Source: Gemmatimonadota bacterium
GTDB taxonomy: Bacteria > Gemmatimonadota > Gemmatimonadetes > Gemmatimonadales > GWC2-71-9
Assembly: GCA_003222115.1 (NCBI GenBank)
Contig: QHUL01000048.1
Coordinates: 1 to 64,000, forward strand
Length of the DNA: 64,000 nucleotides
Direction of reading: 5' to 3'
A model generated the notes under the pieces. The model was not told the DNA's origin, made no database searches, and saw only the letters and a list, made by a program, of their open reading frames with translations. Below, piece by piece: positions 39,646-47,453 of the stretch. Positions within the stretch are counted from its first letter, which is position 1. Each line of letters opens with the position of its first letter. The translations under genes and the position numbers were made by a program.

Positions 39646-40820
39646 GCGAGTTCCGGTTGAAGGTAGCGGCGGCGCCATTCCTCGGCCCACCGGGGGAAGC
39701 TCCCGTCCCGGATGGCGGCGCGCATCTCGCCGGCGAGCCGGATCAGGTAGCGGACGTTGTGCAGCGACAAAAGCCGCAGGCCCAACAGCTCCTCCGCCTG
39801 GAACAGGTGCCGCAGGTAGCCGCGGGAGAACGTGGTGCAGGCCTCGCAGTCGCAGGTCTCGTCGAGCGGCCGCGCGTCCTCGCGGTAGGCGGCGTTGCGG
39901 ATGTTCACCGGGCCGTCGGGCGTGAAGGCGGTGCCGTTGCGGCCGTTGCGGGTCGGCGCGACGCAGTCGAACAGGTCCATCCCGCGCTCCACCGCCGCCA
40001 CGAGGTCCACGGGGAACCCCACGCCCATAAGATAACGCGGCAGCGCGGGGGGCAGCCGGGGCTCGAGCGCCGCCAGCATCTCGTACATCGCGGGCTTCGG
40101 CTCGCCCACCGAAAGCCCGCCGACGGCGAGGCCGCTCCAGACGCCGAGCTCCAGGATCCGCCGCAGACCTTCGGTCCGGAGATCGAGATGAGTGCCGCCC
40201 TGCAAGATGGGCCATAACGTCTGGCGGATAGTCGGATAGGCGGTTAGACGGTTGGTGCTAACCGCCTGACCGCCTAACCGACTATCCACCAGTTCCCGAT
40301 GTCGTTTCCCGCACCGTTCCAGCCACCGCAGCGTTCGTTCGAGTGCGTCCCGCGCCGTCGTCTCGTCCGCCACTCCTGGGACCACGTGGTCGAACGCCAT
40401 CGCGACGTCCGCGCCGAGCGTCCATTGGATCTCGATCGCGCGCTCGGGGGTGAGGAAGCGGCGCGCGCCGTCCAGGTGGCTCTGGAACTCGACGCCGTCG
40501 TCGCTCACCCGGCGGAATCCCGCGAGCGAGAACACCTGGAAGCCGCCCGAGTCGGTGAGCAGCGGGCGGTCCCACGCCATGAAGCGGTGCAGGCCGCCGA
40601 GCTGCGCGACGACGTCCTCGCCGGGGCGGACGTGCAGGTGGTAGGTGTTGGCGAGCACGAGACTCGCCCCCGCCGCCAGCAGGTCGTTGGGCGAGAGGGC
40701 GCGCACGGTGCCTTGCGTACCCACCGGCATGAAGCACGGGGTCTCGATCGTGCCGTGGGGCAGGGCGAGGCGGCCCGTGCGGGCGGAACCGCTCGTCGCC
40801 TCGACCTCAAGCTCGAACAT
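39642..40820 (-). CDS. tgt: Queuine/preQ1 tRNA-guanine transglycosylase Tgt
   Basis: Exchanges G34 for preQ1 in GUN-anticodon tRNAs. FMPVGTQGTVRALSPNDL, LLTDSGGFQVFSLA, the nucleophile region GMDLFDCVAPTRNGRNG and the zinc site CDCEACTTFSRGYLRHL are intact. ATG 40820 is preferred over the TTG nine bases upstream. Between HREL and LWPILQGG there is an extra stretch of about 15 residues (STNRLTAYPTIRQT and flanks) compared with the E. coli protein; it is encoded by an octad hairpin with 28-base arms. This is an in-frame insertion at a surface position, so activity is probably kept. Confidence 0.94.
   Translation of the reverse strand: MFELEVEATSGSARTGRLALPHGTIETPCFMPVGTQGTVRALSPNDLLAAGASLVLANTYHLHVRPGEDVVAQLGGLHRFMAWDRPLLTDSGGFQVFSLAGFRRVSDDGVEFQSHLDGARRFLTPERAIEIQWTLGADVAMAFDHVVPGVADETTARDALERTLRWLERCGKRHRELVDSRLGGQAVSTNRLTAYPTIRQTLWPILQGGTHLDLRTEGLRRILELGVWSGLAVGGLSVGEPKPAMYEMLAALEPRLPPALPRYLMGVGFPVDLVAAVERGMDLFDCVAPTRNGRNGTAFTPDGPVNIRNAAYREDARPLDETCDCEACTTFSRGYLRHLFQAEELLGLRLLSLHNVRYLIRLAGEMRAAIRDGSFPRWAEEWRRRYLQPELA
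40223..40287. repeat. Octad hairpin inserted in frame within tgt
   Basis: Arms 40226-40253 and 40260-40287 pair at 24 of 28 positions with a 6-base loop. The left arm consists of 8-base units GGCGGATA, GTCGGATA, GGCGGTTA and GACGGTTG; the right arm is the inverse complement. The unit is shared with the repeats at 26265 and 37637. Confidence 0.9.
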
Positions 40821-40830
40821 GGTACTCAAG

Positions 40831-40904
40831 GCGGAACGCGGAAGTCGGAACGCGGAACAGGCGCCCGTGCTTCCGTTCCGCGTTCCGCGTTCGCACTTCC
40901 GCGT
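40831..40904. repeat. Heptad hairpin (unit GGAACGC) between queA and tgt
   Basis: The left arm runs from 40831 (GCGGAACGCGGAAGTCGGAA and onward), the right arm ends at 40904 (complement units GCGTTCC). Units are 7 bases. It fills the 84-base gap downstream of queA and upstream of tgt on the minus strand, touching the queA stop codon. Confidence 0.8.
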
Positions 40905-41957
40905 TCATATGACCGCCATCCCATCCCCATACGAATAGAACCTATAGCCCGCACGTATCGCCTCCCGGTACGCCCCCATCACGTTGTCATATCCCGCGAA
41001 CGCGCACACCAACATCAAGAGCGTCGAGCGCGGCAGATGGAAGTTGGTGAGCAGCCGGTCGACGACCTTGAACTCATAGGGTGGATGAATGAAGAGGTTC
41101 GTCTCGCCGGCACCCGCGCGAACGCGTCCTCGCTCGTCCGCACAGGTCTCGAGCGCGCGGACTGCGGTCGTCCCCACGCCCCACGCCCTATGCCCCGCGC
41201 CCCGTGCCCGGTTGATCACCTCGGCCGTCTCTTCGGGAATCACGTAGGGCTCGGGCTCCATGCGATGCCGTACCAGATCCTCCACCTCCACCGGCTTGAA
41301 GGTCCCCGGGCCGATATGGAGATCGAGCGTCGCGATCGCCGTGCCCTTGGCGCGCAACTGGTCGAGCAGCTCCGTCGTGAAGTGCAGTCCCGCCGTCGGC
41401 GCCGCGACGCTCCCGTCGTGCTCGGCGTACACCGTCTGATAGCGCGCACGGTCCGTGGCCGTGGGAGCGCGGCGAATGTAGGGTGGCAAGGGCACCTCCC
41501 CGTATTTCGCGACCGTCGCCCGAGCGTCGAGCGCGCCGACGAACTTCACACGCCTGAGCCCGCCGCCCAACATCTCGACGATCTCCACCGCGCTGTCGTC
41601 CCCGAACGCGACGCGCCGCCCGGGCTTGAGCTTCCCTCCCGGATGCCCCATCGCAAGCCAGGTGCCGTCCTCGAGCTCCCGCACGAGCAGCACCTCTGTC
41701 ATGGCTCCCGCGACCGTCCGGGACCCCTTTAGGGTGTCCCGTTTCCCGTGCAGTCGCGCCGGAATCACGCGTGATACGTTCAAAACGACCACGTCTTCGG
41801 CCGCGACGAGGTCGATCACGTCGCTGAACCGGGCGTGCCGGATCGCGCCGCTTGAGCGCTCGAGCACGAGCAGCCGGCTCGCCGAGCGGTCGGGGAGAGG
41901 CTCTTGGGCGATGAGCTCTGATGGGAGATCGTAGTCGAAGGCTGAGGCACGGAGCAT
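40905..41957 (-). CDS. queA: S-adenosylmethionine:tRNA ribosyltransferase-isomerase QueA
   Basis: Adds the epoxycyclopentanediol group to preQ1 in tRNA, the step after Tgt. Seen are FDYDLPSELIAQEPLPDRSASRLLVL at the start, LNVSRVIPARLHGKR, APTAGLHFTTELLDQL, LHIGPGTFKPV and the end NFHLPRSTLLMLVCAFAG. Length 350 residues, normal. The stretch leading into VGTTAVRALE is encoded by five perfect-phase 7-base units (41172-41206), yet the protein there aligns with the family without a gap. Flanked on both sides by repeat hairpins. Confidence 0.94.
   Translation of the reverse strand: MLRASAFDYDLPSELIAQEPLPDRSASRLLVLERSSGAIRHARFSDVIDLVAAEDVVVLNVSRVIPARLHGKRDTLKGSRTVAGAMTEVLLVRELEDGTWLAMGHPGGKLKPGRRVAFGDDSAVEIVEMLGGGLRRVKFVGALDARATVAKYGEVPLPPYIRRAPTATDRARYQTVYAEHDGSVAAPTAGLHFTTELLDQLRAKGTAIATLDLHIGPGTFKPVEVEDLVRHRMEPEPYVIPEETAEVINRARGAGHRAWGVGTTAVRALETCADERGRVRAGAGETNLFIHPPYEFKVVDRLLTNFHLPRSTLLMLVCAFAGYDNVMGAYREAIRAGYRFYSYGDGMAVI
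41172..41206. repeat. Heptad tract (unit CCCCACG) inside queA
   Basis: Five consecutive 7-base units: CCCCACG, CCCCACG, CCCTATG, CCCCGCG and CCCCGTG. They encode the residues ahead of the conserved VGTTAVR motif of QueA. No inverted arm is present. Confidence 0.75.
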
Positions 41958-41960
41958 GAG

Positions 41961-42047
41961 AGTGCGGAATGTGGAATGCGGAATGCGGAGTTCGCAATGG
42001 AAGTTCGTCTGGGCGAACTCCCCACTCCGCACTCCGCATTCCGCACT
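41961..42047. repeat. Long heptad hairpin (unit GTGCGGA) between ruvB and queA
   Basis: Two 35-base arms (41961-41995 and 42013-42047) pair at 31 of 35 positions across a 17-base loop. They are made of GCGGAAT/GCGGAGT units in register. The right arm includes part of the ruvB stop codon and the left arm begins just before the queA start, so the hairpin forms almost the whole intergenic leader. Confidence 0.88.
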
Positions 42048-43077
42048 AGCCGTCGAAGATCGTCGGCTGTTCAGCGCTCCGGGGCGGAGTGAAGCCAAAA
42101 TGCCTGAACGCGGCTGCCGTAGCGACGCGGCCGCGCGGGGTGCGGGCGAGGAAGCCCTGCTGCATCAGGAACGGCTCGTACACCTCCTCGAGCGTCCCCG
42201 AGTCCTCGCCCACGGCGGCGCCGATCGTCTGCAGTCCCACGGGGCCGCCCTCGAACTGCTCGATGATCGTCTTCAGGATGCGGGCGTCCATGTCGTCCAG
42301 TCCGAACTCGTCCACGTCGAGCCGCTTCAGTGCCTCGAGCGCCACGGGCCCCGTGATCTTGCCGTCGGCGCGGACCTGGGCGTAATCGCGCACGCGCTTC
42401 AGCAGGCGGTTGGCGACGCGCGGCGTGCCGCGGCTGCGGCGCGCGATCTCGGCCGTGCCCGGGGCGTCGATCGGCACGGCGAGGATCCGCGCCGAGCGCG
42501 TCACGATCTGGGCCAGATCGTCGGGCGGGTAGTACGACAGGCGCTCGATCAGCCCGAAGCGGGCCCGCATCGGCGGGGTGAGCAGCCCGAAGCGAGTGGT
42601 CGCGCCGATCAACGTGAAGCGCTCCAGCGTCATCGGGATCGTCTGCGCGTGCGGCCCGTCGGCGATGCGCACGTCCACCCGGTATTCCTCCATCGCAGGA
42701 TAGAGAAATTCCTCGAGGGCCGGCCGCAGCCGGTGCACCTCGTCGATGAACAGGATGTCGCCCGCCTCGAGCGACGTGAGCATGCCGACGAGGTCCCCCG
42801 GACGCTCGAGCACTGGGCCCGAGGTCGTGCGGATGTTCACGCCGAGCTCCTTCGCCATCAGCAGGGCGAGGGTCGTCTTGCCGAGCCCCGGAGGCCCGAA
42901 GAAGAGGGCGTGGTCGAGCGGCTCGCGGCGCTGTTTGGCCGCGTCGATCGCGATCTGGAGCGATTCCTTGACCTTCGCCTGGCCCACGAACTCGTCCAGC
43001 CGCGAGGGGCGGAGCGCCGCGTCGGCGGAGCGCTCGTCGGGCAGCGCTTCGGGCGTGGTGATCTGGGCGCGGGGCAT
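42046..43077 (-). CDS. ruvB: Holliday junction branch migration helicase RuvB
   Basis: An AAA+ hexameric motor with Ruv[20 protein letters not shown] starts the conserved part; Walker A is [13 protein letters not shown], Walker [11 protein letters not shown], sensor 1 [11 protein letters not shown], and the C-terminal winged helix ends with [21 protein letters not shown]. 343 residues. The start ATG 43077 lies four bases after the stop of the small zinc-ribbon gene. Confidence 0.96.
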   Translation of the reverse strand: MPRAQITTPEALPDERSADAALRPSRLDEFVGQAKVKESLQIAIDAAKQRREPLDHALFFGPPGLGKTTLALLMAKELGVNIRTTSGPVLERPGDLVGMLTSLEAGDILFIDEVHRLRPALEEFLYPAMEEYRVDVRIADGPHAQTIPMTLERFTLIGATTRFGLLTPPMRARFGLIERLSYYPPDDLAQIVTRSARILAVPIDAPGTAEIARRSRGTPRVANRLLKRVRDYAQVRADGKITGPVALEALKRLDVDEFGLDDMDARILKTIIEQFEGGPVGLQTIGAAVGEDSGTLEEVYEPFLMQQGFLARTPRGRVATAAAFRHFGFTPPRSAEQPTIFDG

Positions 43078-43081
43078 ATCT

Positions 43082-43276
43082 CTACCTCCCCGTCGGCCGC
43101 GCCCGCCAGCGTACCGGACGCTCCTCCGGCTCGAGCTCGTGGCGAGTGTGGCAGGTGACGCATTCATCTGCTGCACGGCGCGCGCCCGCGGGCACGAGCT
43201 TGCGGTTCGTGGAGCCGCAGCGCGTGCAGACCCATTCGGCGGTGGTCCAGGACACGGGCATCGTCGTCACGCTCAC
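43082..43276 (-). CDS. Small zinc-ribbon protein between ruvA and ruvB
   Basis: A 64-residue protein with two CxxC pairs (VCTRCGSTN and ECVTCHTRH, about residues 17-20 and 39-42), as in a zinc ribbon, and a basic C-terminus. Its GTG start overlaps the ruvA stop (GTGA) and its end is four bases before ruvB, so it is translated within the ruv series. No family is recognised. The tight placement and spaced cysteines support a real gene; a role with RuvAB is only suggested by position. Confidence 0.72.
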   Translation of the reverse strand: MSVTTMPVSWTTAEWVCTRCGSTNRKLVPAGARRAADECVTCHTRHELEPEERPVRWRARPTGR

Positions 43277-43866
43277 GTTTGAGTCAGCAGCTGCAGCGCG
43301 CGCCGCACCAGCGTTTCGGCGTCGCCGGCGCCCCCCCCATCCGCTGCGAGCACCGCGCCGAGCGCGCGGTCCGCTTCGGCGCGCGCGTAGCCCAGGCGCT
43401 CGAGCGCCTGCAGCGCGGCGCTCGCCGCTCCCGACACCGATGCGGCGGCGGCGTCCACAAACTCGCCGACCTTGTCCGCCAGCTCGAGCGCCAGCCGCTC
43501 CGCGGTCTTCTTCCCGATTCCGCTCACCGAGGCGAGCAGCGCGATGTTCTTCTCCTGCACCGCTCGCGCGCCGCGCTCGACGCCGAGCGTCGACACGAGC
43601 GACACCGCGAGCTTGGGGCCCACGCCCGAGACGCCGATCAGCCGCTGGAAGAAGCGGCGCCCCAGCTCGTCCAGGAAGCCGTACAGCGCCCAGCCGTCCT
43701 CGCGCACCACCAGCTCGGTCGCGAGGCTCACGGGCTCGCCCACCGCCGGCAGCCGCTCCATCACGCCCAGCGGCACGACGATCTCGTAGCCGAGCCCGCC
43801 CGGGGTCTGCACCAGCACCCGGTCGGCGCGCTTCGCCGCCACCCGGCCGCTCACCTGGGCGATCAC
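43273..43866 (-). CDS. ruvA: Holliday junction DNA-binding protein RuvA
   Basis: Tetramer that holds four-way junctions for RuvB. Domain I (MIAQVSGRVAAKRADRVLVQ, GGLGYEIVVP), domain II with two helix-hairpin-helix motifs (LIGVSGVGPKLAVSLVS, LASVSGIGKKTAERLALEL) and the RuvB-binding domain III (AALQALERLGYARAEADRAL) are present. 197 residues. It follows ruvC by four bases. Confidence 0.95.
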   Translation of the reverse strand: MIAQVSGRVAAKRADRVLVQTPGGLGYEIVVPLGVMERLPAVGEPVSLATELVVREDGWALYGFLDELGRRFFQRLIGVSGVGPKLAVSLVSTLGVERGARAVQEKNIALLASVSGIGKKTAERLALELADKVGEFVDAAAASVSGAASAALQALERLGYARAEADRALGAVLAADGGGAGDAETLVRRALQLLTQT

Positions 43867-43870
43867 GCGG

Positions 43871-44347
43871 TCAGGTCCTGAGGATGTGGGTCAGCGCCAC
43901 GGCGACGCCGTCCGCGGCGTCGGCCGGCCGCGGGGCCTGCCGCAGCCGCAGCAGCCGCGCCACCACCGCGCCCACCTGCGCCTTCGGAGCGGCGCCGGCG
44001 CCCGTGACCGTCTTCTTCACCGTCGCGGGCGCATACTCCGCGATGGCCAGCCCCGCCTGCTGCGCCGCGAGCAGCACGACGCCGCGGGCGTGACCGAGCA
44101 CCAGCGTGGTGCGGACGTTGCGGTGATAGAAGGCGTTTTCCAGGGCGAGGGCGGCGGGATGGTGGCGGTCGATCAGCGCGACGATCTCTGCGTGCAGCTC
44201 GGCGAGGCGGCGCGGCAGGGAGCTCCGGCGCGCGAACGTGATCACCCCGCACTCGATCAGCCGCCCGCCGCCCGGTGCGCCGTTCCCGGCCTCCACGACC
44301 CCGTAGCCGGTGGCCGCCGTGCCCGGGTCGACGCCCAGCACTCTCAC
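43871..44347 (-). CDS. ruvC: Crossover junction endodeoxyribonuclease RuvC
   Basis: Resolves Holliday junctions by paired nicks. The acidic catalytic residues are in VLGVDPGTAATGYGV (Asp7), ALENAFYHRN (Glu) and PADAADGVAVALTH (two Asp). The family KxxVTGxGxAxKxQV motif reads KKTVTGAGAAPKAQV. 158 residues. Lies one base after yebC. Confidence 0.95.
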   Translation of the reverse strand: MRVLGVDPGTAATGYGVVEAGNGAPGGGRLIECGVITFARRSSLPRRLAELHAEIVALIDRHHPAALALENAFYHRNVRTTLVLGHARGVVLLAAQQAGLAIAEYAPATVKKTVTGAGAAPKAQVGAVVARLLRLRQAPRPADAADGVAVALTHILRT

Positions 44348-44348
44348 G

Positions 44349-45098
44349 TCAGCCGCTCACCGCAGCCATCGCCTCGGCGTCGATGTCGAAGTTGGAGAAC
44401 ACCTTCGCCACGTCGTCCATCGCTTCGAGCTCCTCGATCAGCGCGAGCAGCCGCTTCGCGTCCCCGCCCTCGATCTTGACCGTGCTCTTCGGGGTCATCG
44501 CGACCTCGGCCGACTGCACCGCGAGTCCGCGCGCCTTGAGCCGCTCCTGAATCGCGTGCAGTTGGCTCGCCGGTCCCGTGACGATCAGCTGGTCGCCGTC
44601 CCGCACCACGTCGTCGGCCCCCGCGTCGAGCGCGACCTCGAGCGTCGCGTCCTCGTCCGCCTGCGCCGCGTCCACCACGATCTGCGCCTTGCGGTCGAAC
44701 ATCCAGGCGACCGAGTTGGCGGCGCCCAGGTTACCGCCGTACCGGGTGAAGAGATGCCGGATCTCGGCGACGGTACGGTTCGCGTTGTCGGTCGTCGCCT
44801 GAATGAGGATCGCCGCGCCGCCGGGACCGTAGCCCTCGTAGGTCACCTCTTCGTACTGCACGCCGTCCAGCCCGCCCGCGCCCTTCTTGATGGCCCGATC
44901 GATGTTGTCCCAGGGCATGTTCTCGGCCTTGGCGGCCTCGATGGCGGTGCGGAGACGCGCATTCCCGGCGGGGTCGCCGCCCCCCTGCCGCGCGGCGATC
45001 GTGATTTCGCGGATCACCTTGGTGAAGGCGGCGCCGCGTCTGGCGTCGGTGACCGCCTTCTTCCTCTTTATCTGCTTCCATTTGCTGTGGCCGGCCAT
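44349..45098 (-). CDS. yebC: YebC/PmpR-family regulatory protein
   Basis: A 249-residue member of the TACO1/YebC family. MAGHSKWKQIKRKKAVTDARRG is the hallmark start, then GGDPAGNARLRTAIEAAKAENMPWDNI and YEGYGPGGAAILIQATTDN. Family members are described as DNA-binding regulators or as helpers for translation of proline-rich stretches. Position upstream of ruvCAB is a common arrangement. Confidence 0.93.
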   Translation of the reverse strand: MAGHSKWKQIKRKKAVTDARRGAAFTKVIREITIAARQGGGDPAGNARLRTAIEAAKAENMPWDNIDRAIKKGAGGLDGVQYEEVTYEGYGPGGAAILIQATTDNANRTVAEIRHLFTRYGGNLGAANSVAWMFDRKAQIVVDAAQADEDATLEVALDAGADDVVRDGDQLIVTGPASQLHAIQERLKARGLAVQSAEVAMTPKSTVKIEGGDAKRLLALIEELEAMDDVAKVFSNFDIDAEAMAAVSG

Positions 45099-45119
45099 GT
45101 GAACTCCAACTTACAACTT

Positions 45120-45992
45120 TCACCTATCAGGGTCGAGCATGTCTTCGATCCGCATCCAGCGCCGGTAGAAGTAGAGGTCCACGAACCCCGTTGGGCCGTT
45201 GCGGTTCTTGGCGACCAAGAGCTCGGTCGCCCCTTCGACGCCGCCGCCGGGGTTGTACATCTCCTCCCGGAAGATCGCGAGCACGACGTCGGCGTGCTGC
45301 TTCACCGCGCCGAGGTGGCCGAAGTCGTCCAGCGCGGGACGCGGGTCCTCGCGCTTGGCGTCGAAGTGGGGGAGCTGCGCCGCGACGAGCAGCGCCACCT
45401 GGCGCTCGAGCGCCAGGGCCTTGAGCTGGCGCAGCACCAGCGCGACTTCTTCGTCCTGCGTGGAGCGCGTCGCGCCGGTAGGCGCGGGCACGAGCTGCAG
45501 GTAGTCGAGGACGACGAGGCCGAGCTGGCGCAGCGGGTCGAGCCGTGCGGCCATCGTCGCGAAGTCGTCGGCGGCGAGCGGCAACAGGGAGAGGGGCAGG
45601 CCCCGCAGCCGCACGGCCGCCGCGCCGATCCCCGCGCGCGTGAGGTCGTTCAGCTTCGCCGTGCGCAGCTCGTCCACCGCCACCCGACCCTCGATCGCGA
45701 GGGCGCGCTCCATCAGGCGCTCCTCATCCATCTCGCCCGAGAGGAACGCGACGCCCGTCCCCTGCTGCGCCACGCGCAGCGCGACGCCGAGCGCGAAGGC
45801 CGACTTCCCCGCGCCGATGTCGCCGCCCAGCACGACCAGGTCGCGGCGCCGCAGGCCGCCGCCCAGGAGCCTGTCCACGGAGGCGAAGCCCGTGGGGATG
45901 GTGTCCCCCGTGATCTCCCCCGGGCGCTGCTGGTCCACCCGCGTCACGAGGGACTCGAGGGAAGGGCGGCGCTCGAAGCGGCGCGGCGTCAT
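45120..45992 (-). CDS. DnaB-type RecA-fold ATPase lacking the N-terminal domain
   Basis: 290 residues matching only the C-terminal ATPase part of replicative helicase DnaB. TGFASVDRLLGGGLRRRDLVVLGG leads into Walker A GGDIGAGKSAFALGVAL; SGEMDEERLMERALA is DnaB-like, Walker B is LGLVVLDYLQLV, and the KQHADVVLAIFRE and LLVAKNRNGPTGFVDLYFY motifs follow. The DnaG-binding N-terminal domain is absent, so it is probably not the main replicative helicase; it may be a paralogue used in repair, matching its place beside yebC-ruvCAB. Confidence 0.85.
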   Translation of the reverse strand: MTPRRFERRPSLESLVTRVDQQRPGEITGDTIPTGFASVDRLLGGGLRRRDLVVLGGDIGAGKSAFALGVALRVAQQGTGVAFLSGEMDEERLMERALAIEGRVAVDELRTAKLNDLTRAGIGAAAVRLRGLPLSLLPLAADDFATMAARLDPLRQLGLVVLDYLQLVPAPTGATRSTQDEEVALVLRQLKALALERQVALLVAAQLPHFDAKREDPRPALDDFGHLGAVKQHADVVLAIFREEMYNPGGGVEGATELLVAKNRNGPTGFVDLYFYRRWMRIEDMLDPDR

Positions 45993-46024
45993 TGGTCCTC
46001 TCCTATCCGTCTACCGGTCCAGGT

Positions 46025-46408
46025 CTATAGATGTATGCGGGCGGTGCGCGCGGCAACGGCCACGGCGTTGCCGGCCTCGGGCCCGAGCACGTCCCGGGCG
46101 GGGGCCACGAGCTGGGAGAGCACGACCGCCGCGGCCGCGGGCGTCCCGGGCTCGAGATGCTGGCGCGCCGCGGCCAGGGCGCGCTTCAGCGGCCCCGGGA
46201 GCGCGAGGCTCGCGAGGCGGGTCTCGAGCGCCTGCAGCCGGCGGCGGTGTCCGCGGCTCGAGACGGGGCGGGGCTGGAGCGTCAGCAGCGCCTCGGCGGC
46301 GCGCAGCACCAGCCACAGCGCGAACACGCCGTCCCGTGCGGGACCGCGCCCCGCAGCGGCGAGCAGCCCGATGAGCTGCTCCTCGCACGGCGTGGTCGCG
46401 CGGATCAT
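46025..46408 (-). CDS. Hypothetical protein downstream of the GT9 gene
   Basis: A 127-residue helical protein, starting MIRATTPCEEQLIGLLAAAG and ending in AVAVAARTARIHL. It has many Ala, Leu and Arg, no membrane segment and no recognised family. Its ATG shares ATGA with the glycosyltransferase stop, which is the main reason to accept it. The gap to the DnaB-type gene holds a short repeat-like CCTATCCGTCTACCGG. Confidence 0.6.
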   Translation of the reverse strand: MIRATTPCEEQLIGLLAAAGRGPARDGVFALWLVLRAAEALLTLQPRPVSSRGHRRRLQALETRLASLALPGPLKRALAAARQHLEPGTPAAAAVVLSQLVAPARDVLGPEAGNAVAVAARTARIHL

Positions 46409-47415
46409 GCGACGAGGCGCTGCACGGCCGCCGCGACCTCCGCGGGCGCGATGTCGCCGAGGCAGCGGTGGTGGCCCATCGGACAGTGCGCCGTGCCGGT
46501 GGCCGAGCAGGGGCGGCAGTCGAGCGGGCGCTCCAGCACGACTGCGGGGGCGCGGTAGGGGAAGAAGCCGAACTGCCCCACCGTCGGTCCGAACAGTGCC
46601 ACGACCGGCGTGCCCACGCCTGTCGCCATGTGCATCACCCCCGTGTCCCCGGAGACGAGCGCCCGCGCGCGCCCCAGCAGCGCGCCGGTCTCCTGCAGCG
46701 AGAACTCCCCGGCCGCGCTCTCGATCGGCCCGCCCCGCGTCCCACCTCCCTCTGCGAGCTGCTGGGCGAGTCCGCGGTCCTCCGACCCGCCGAGCACCAC
46801 GGGCCGGTACCCCGCGGCGCGCAGCCGGTCGGCGAGCGCGATCCAGTGGGCGAGGGGCCAGCGTTTGGTGGCGTGCGCGGCTCCCGGCGCCAGCGCGATC
46901 AGCGGTGCGTCCGCGAGCGCCCGCTGCGCCAGCCACTCGGCCACCCGGTCCCGGGCTCCCTGGCTGAGGCAGAACTCGGGCGGGCCGCCGTCGGGCCGGG
47001 TGTCGAGGGCGCGCGCCGCCTCGAAGTAGCGCTCCGCCACCGGAGCGCGGGCGCCGTAGGCGTCGAGCTTGGTCGCGATCAAGAGCGCGCGGGCGAGCTT
47101 GCGCTTGCGGTAGCCCGTCCAATGGCAGCGCACCAGCAGCCGCAGCGCGGCACTGCGCACGCTGCCGTGCAGGTCGAGACCGTGCGTGGGCCGGAGCGCC
47201 CGCAGCCGGCGGGCGAGGTGGCGGATCGGCTCGTCCGGCTCCAGGCCCACCACGTCGTGGACGTGCGGGTTGTCCGAGACGAGGGGGATCATGGCCTGCT
47301 TCGTGACGTAGACGATCCGCGCCTCGGGGTGCCGGCGCCGCAGCGCGCGGGCGAGGGGCGTGGTGAGCAGGATGTCGCCGATGGAGCTGAAGCGCACGAG
47401 CAGGACGCACAACAC
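46405..47415 (-). CDS. Glycosyltransferase family 9 (heptosyltransferase-like)
   Basis: 336 residues with the GT9 layout. The N-terminal LLVRFSSIGDILLTTPLARAL is typical of ADP-heptose:LPS heptosyltransferases, followed by DLHGSVRSAALRLL. The C-terminal nucleotide-sugar part contains ALAPGAAHATKRWPLAHW, VVLGGSEDRGLA, VSGDTGVMHMATGVGTPVVALFGPT and a CRPCSATGTAHCPMG cysteine cluster. It likely adds heptose to the LPS inner core. Divergent, by 38 bases, from the PorX-like gene. Confidence 0.9.
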   Translation of the reverse strand: MLCVLLVRFSSIGDILLTTPLARALRRRHPEARIVYVTKQAMIPLVSDNPHVHDVVGLEPDEPIRHLARRLRALRPTHGLDLHGSVRSAALRLLVRCHWTGYRKRKLARALLIATKLDAYGARAPVAERYFEAARALDTRPDGGPPEFCLSQGARDRVAEWLAQRALADAPLIALAPGAAHATKRWPLAHWIALADRLRAAGYRPVVLGGSEDRGLAQQLAEGGGTRGGPIESAAGEFSLQETGALLGRARALVSGDTGVMHMATGVGTPVVALFGPTVGQFGFFPYRAPAVVLERPLDCRPCSATGTAHCPMGHHRCLGDIAPAEVAAAVQRLVA

Positions 47416-47453
47416 GCGGCCAATTCTAGTCTCGCGTATTAGCTTTCGCCACG

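Noticed and set aside
41961-42047. Repeat runs considered as a CRISPR array
   Set aside because: Units are only 7-8 bases with no unique spacers and no cas genes nearby.
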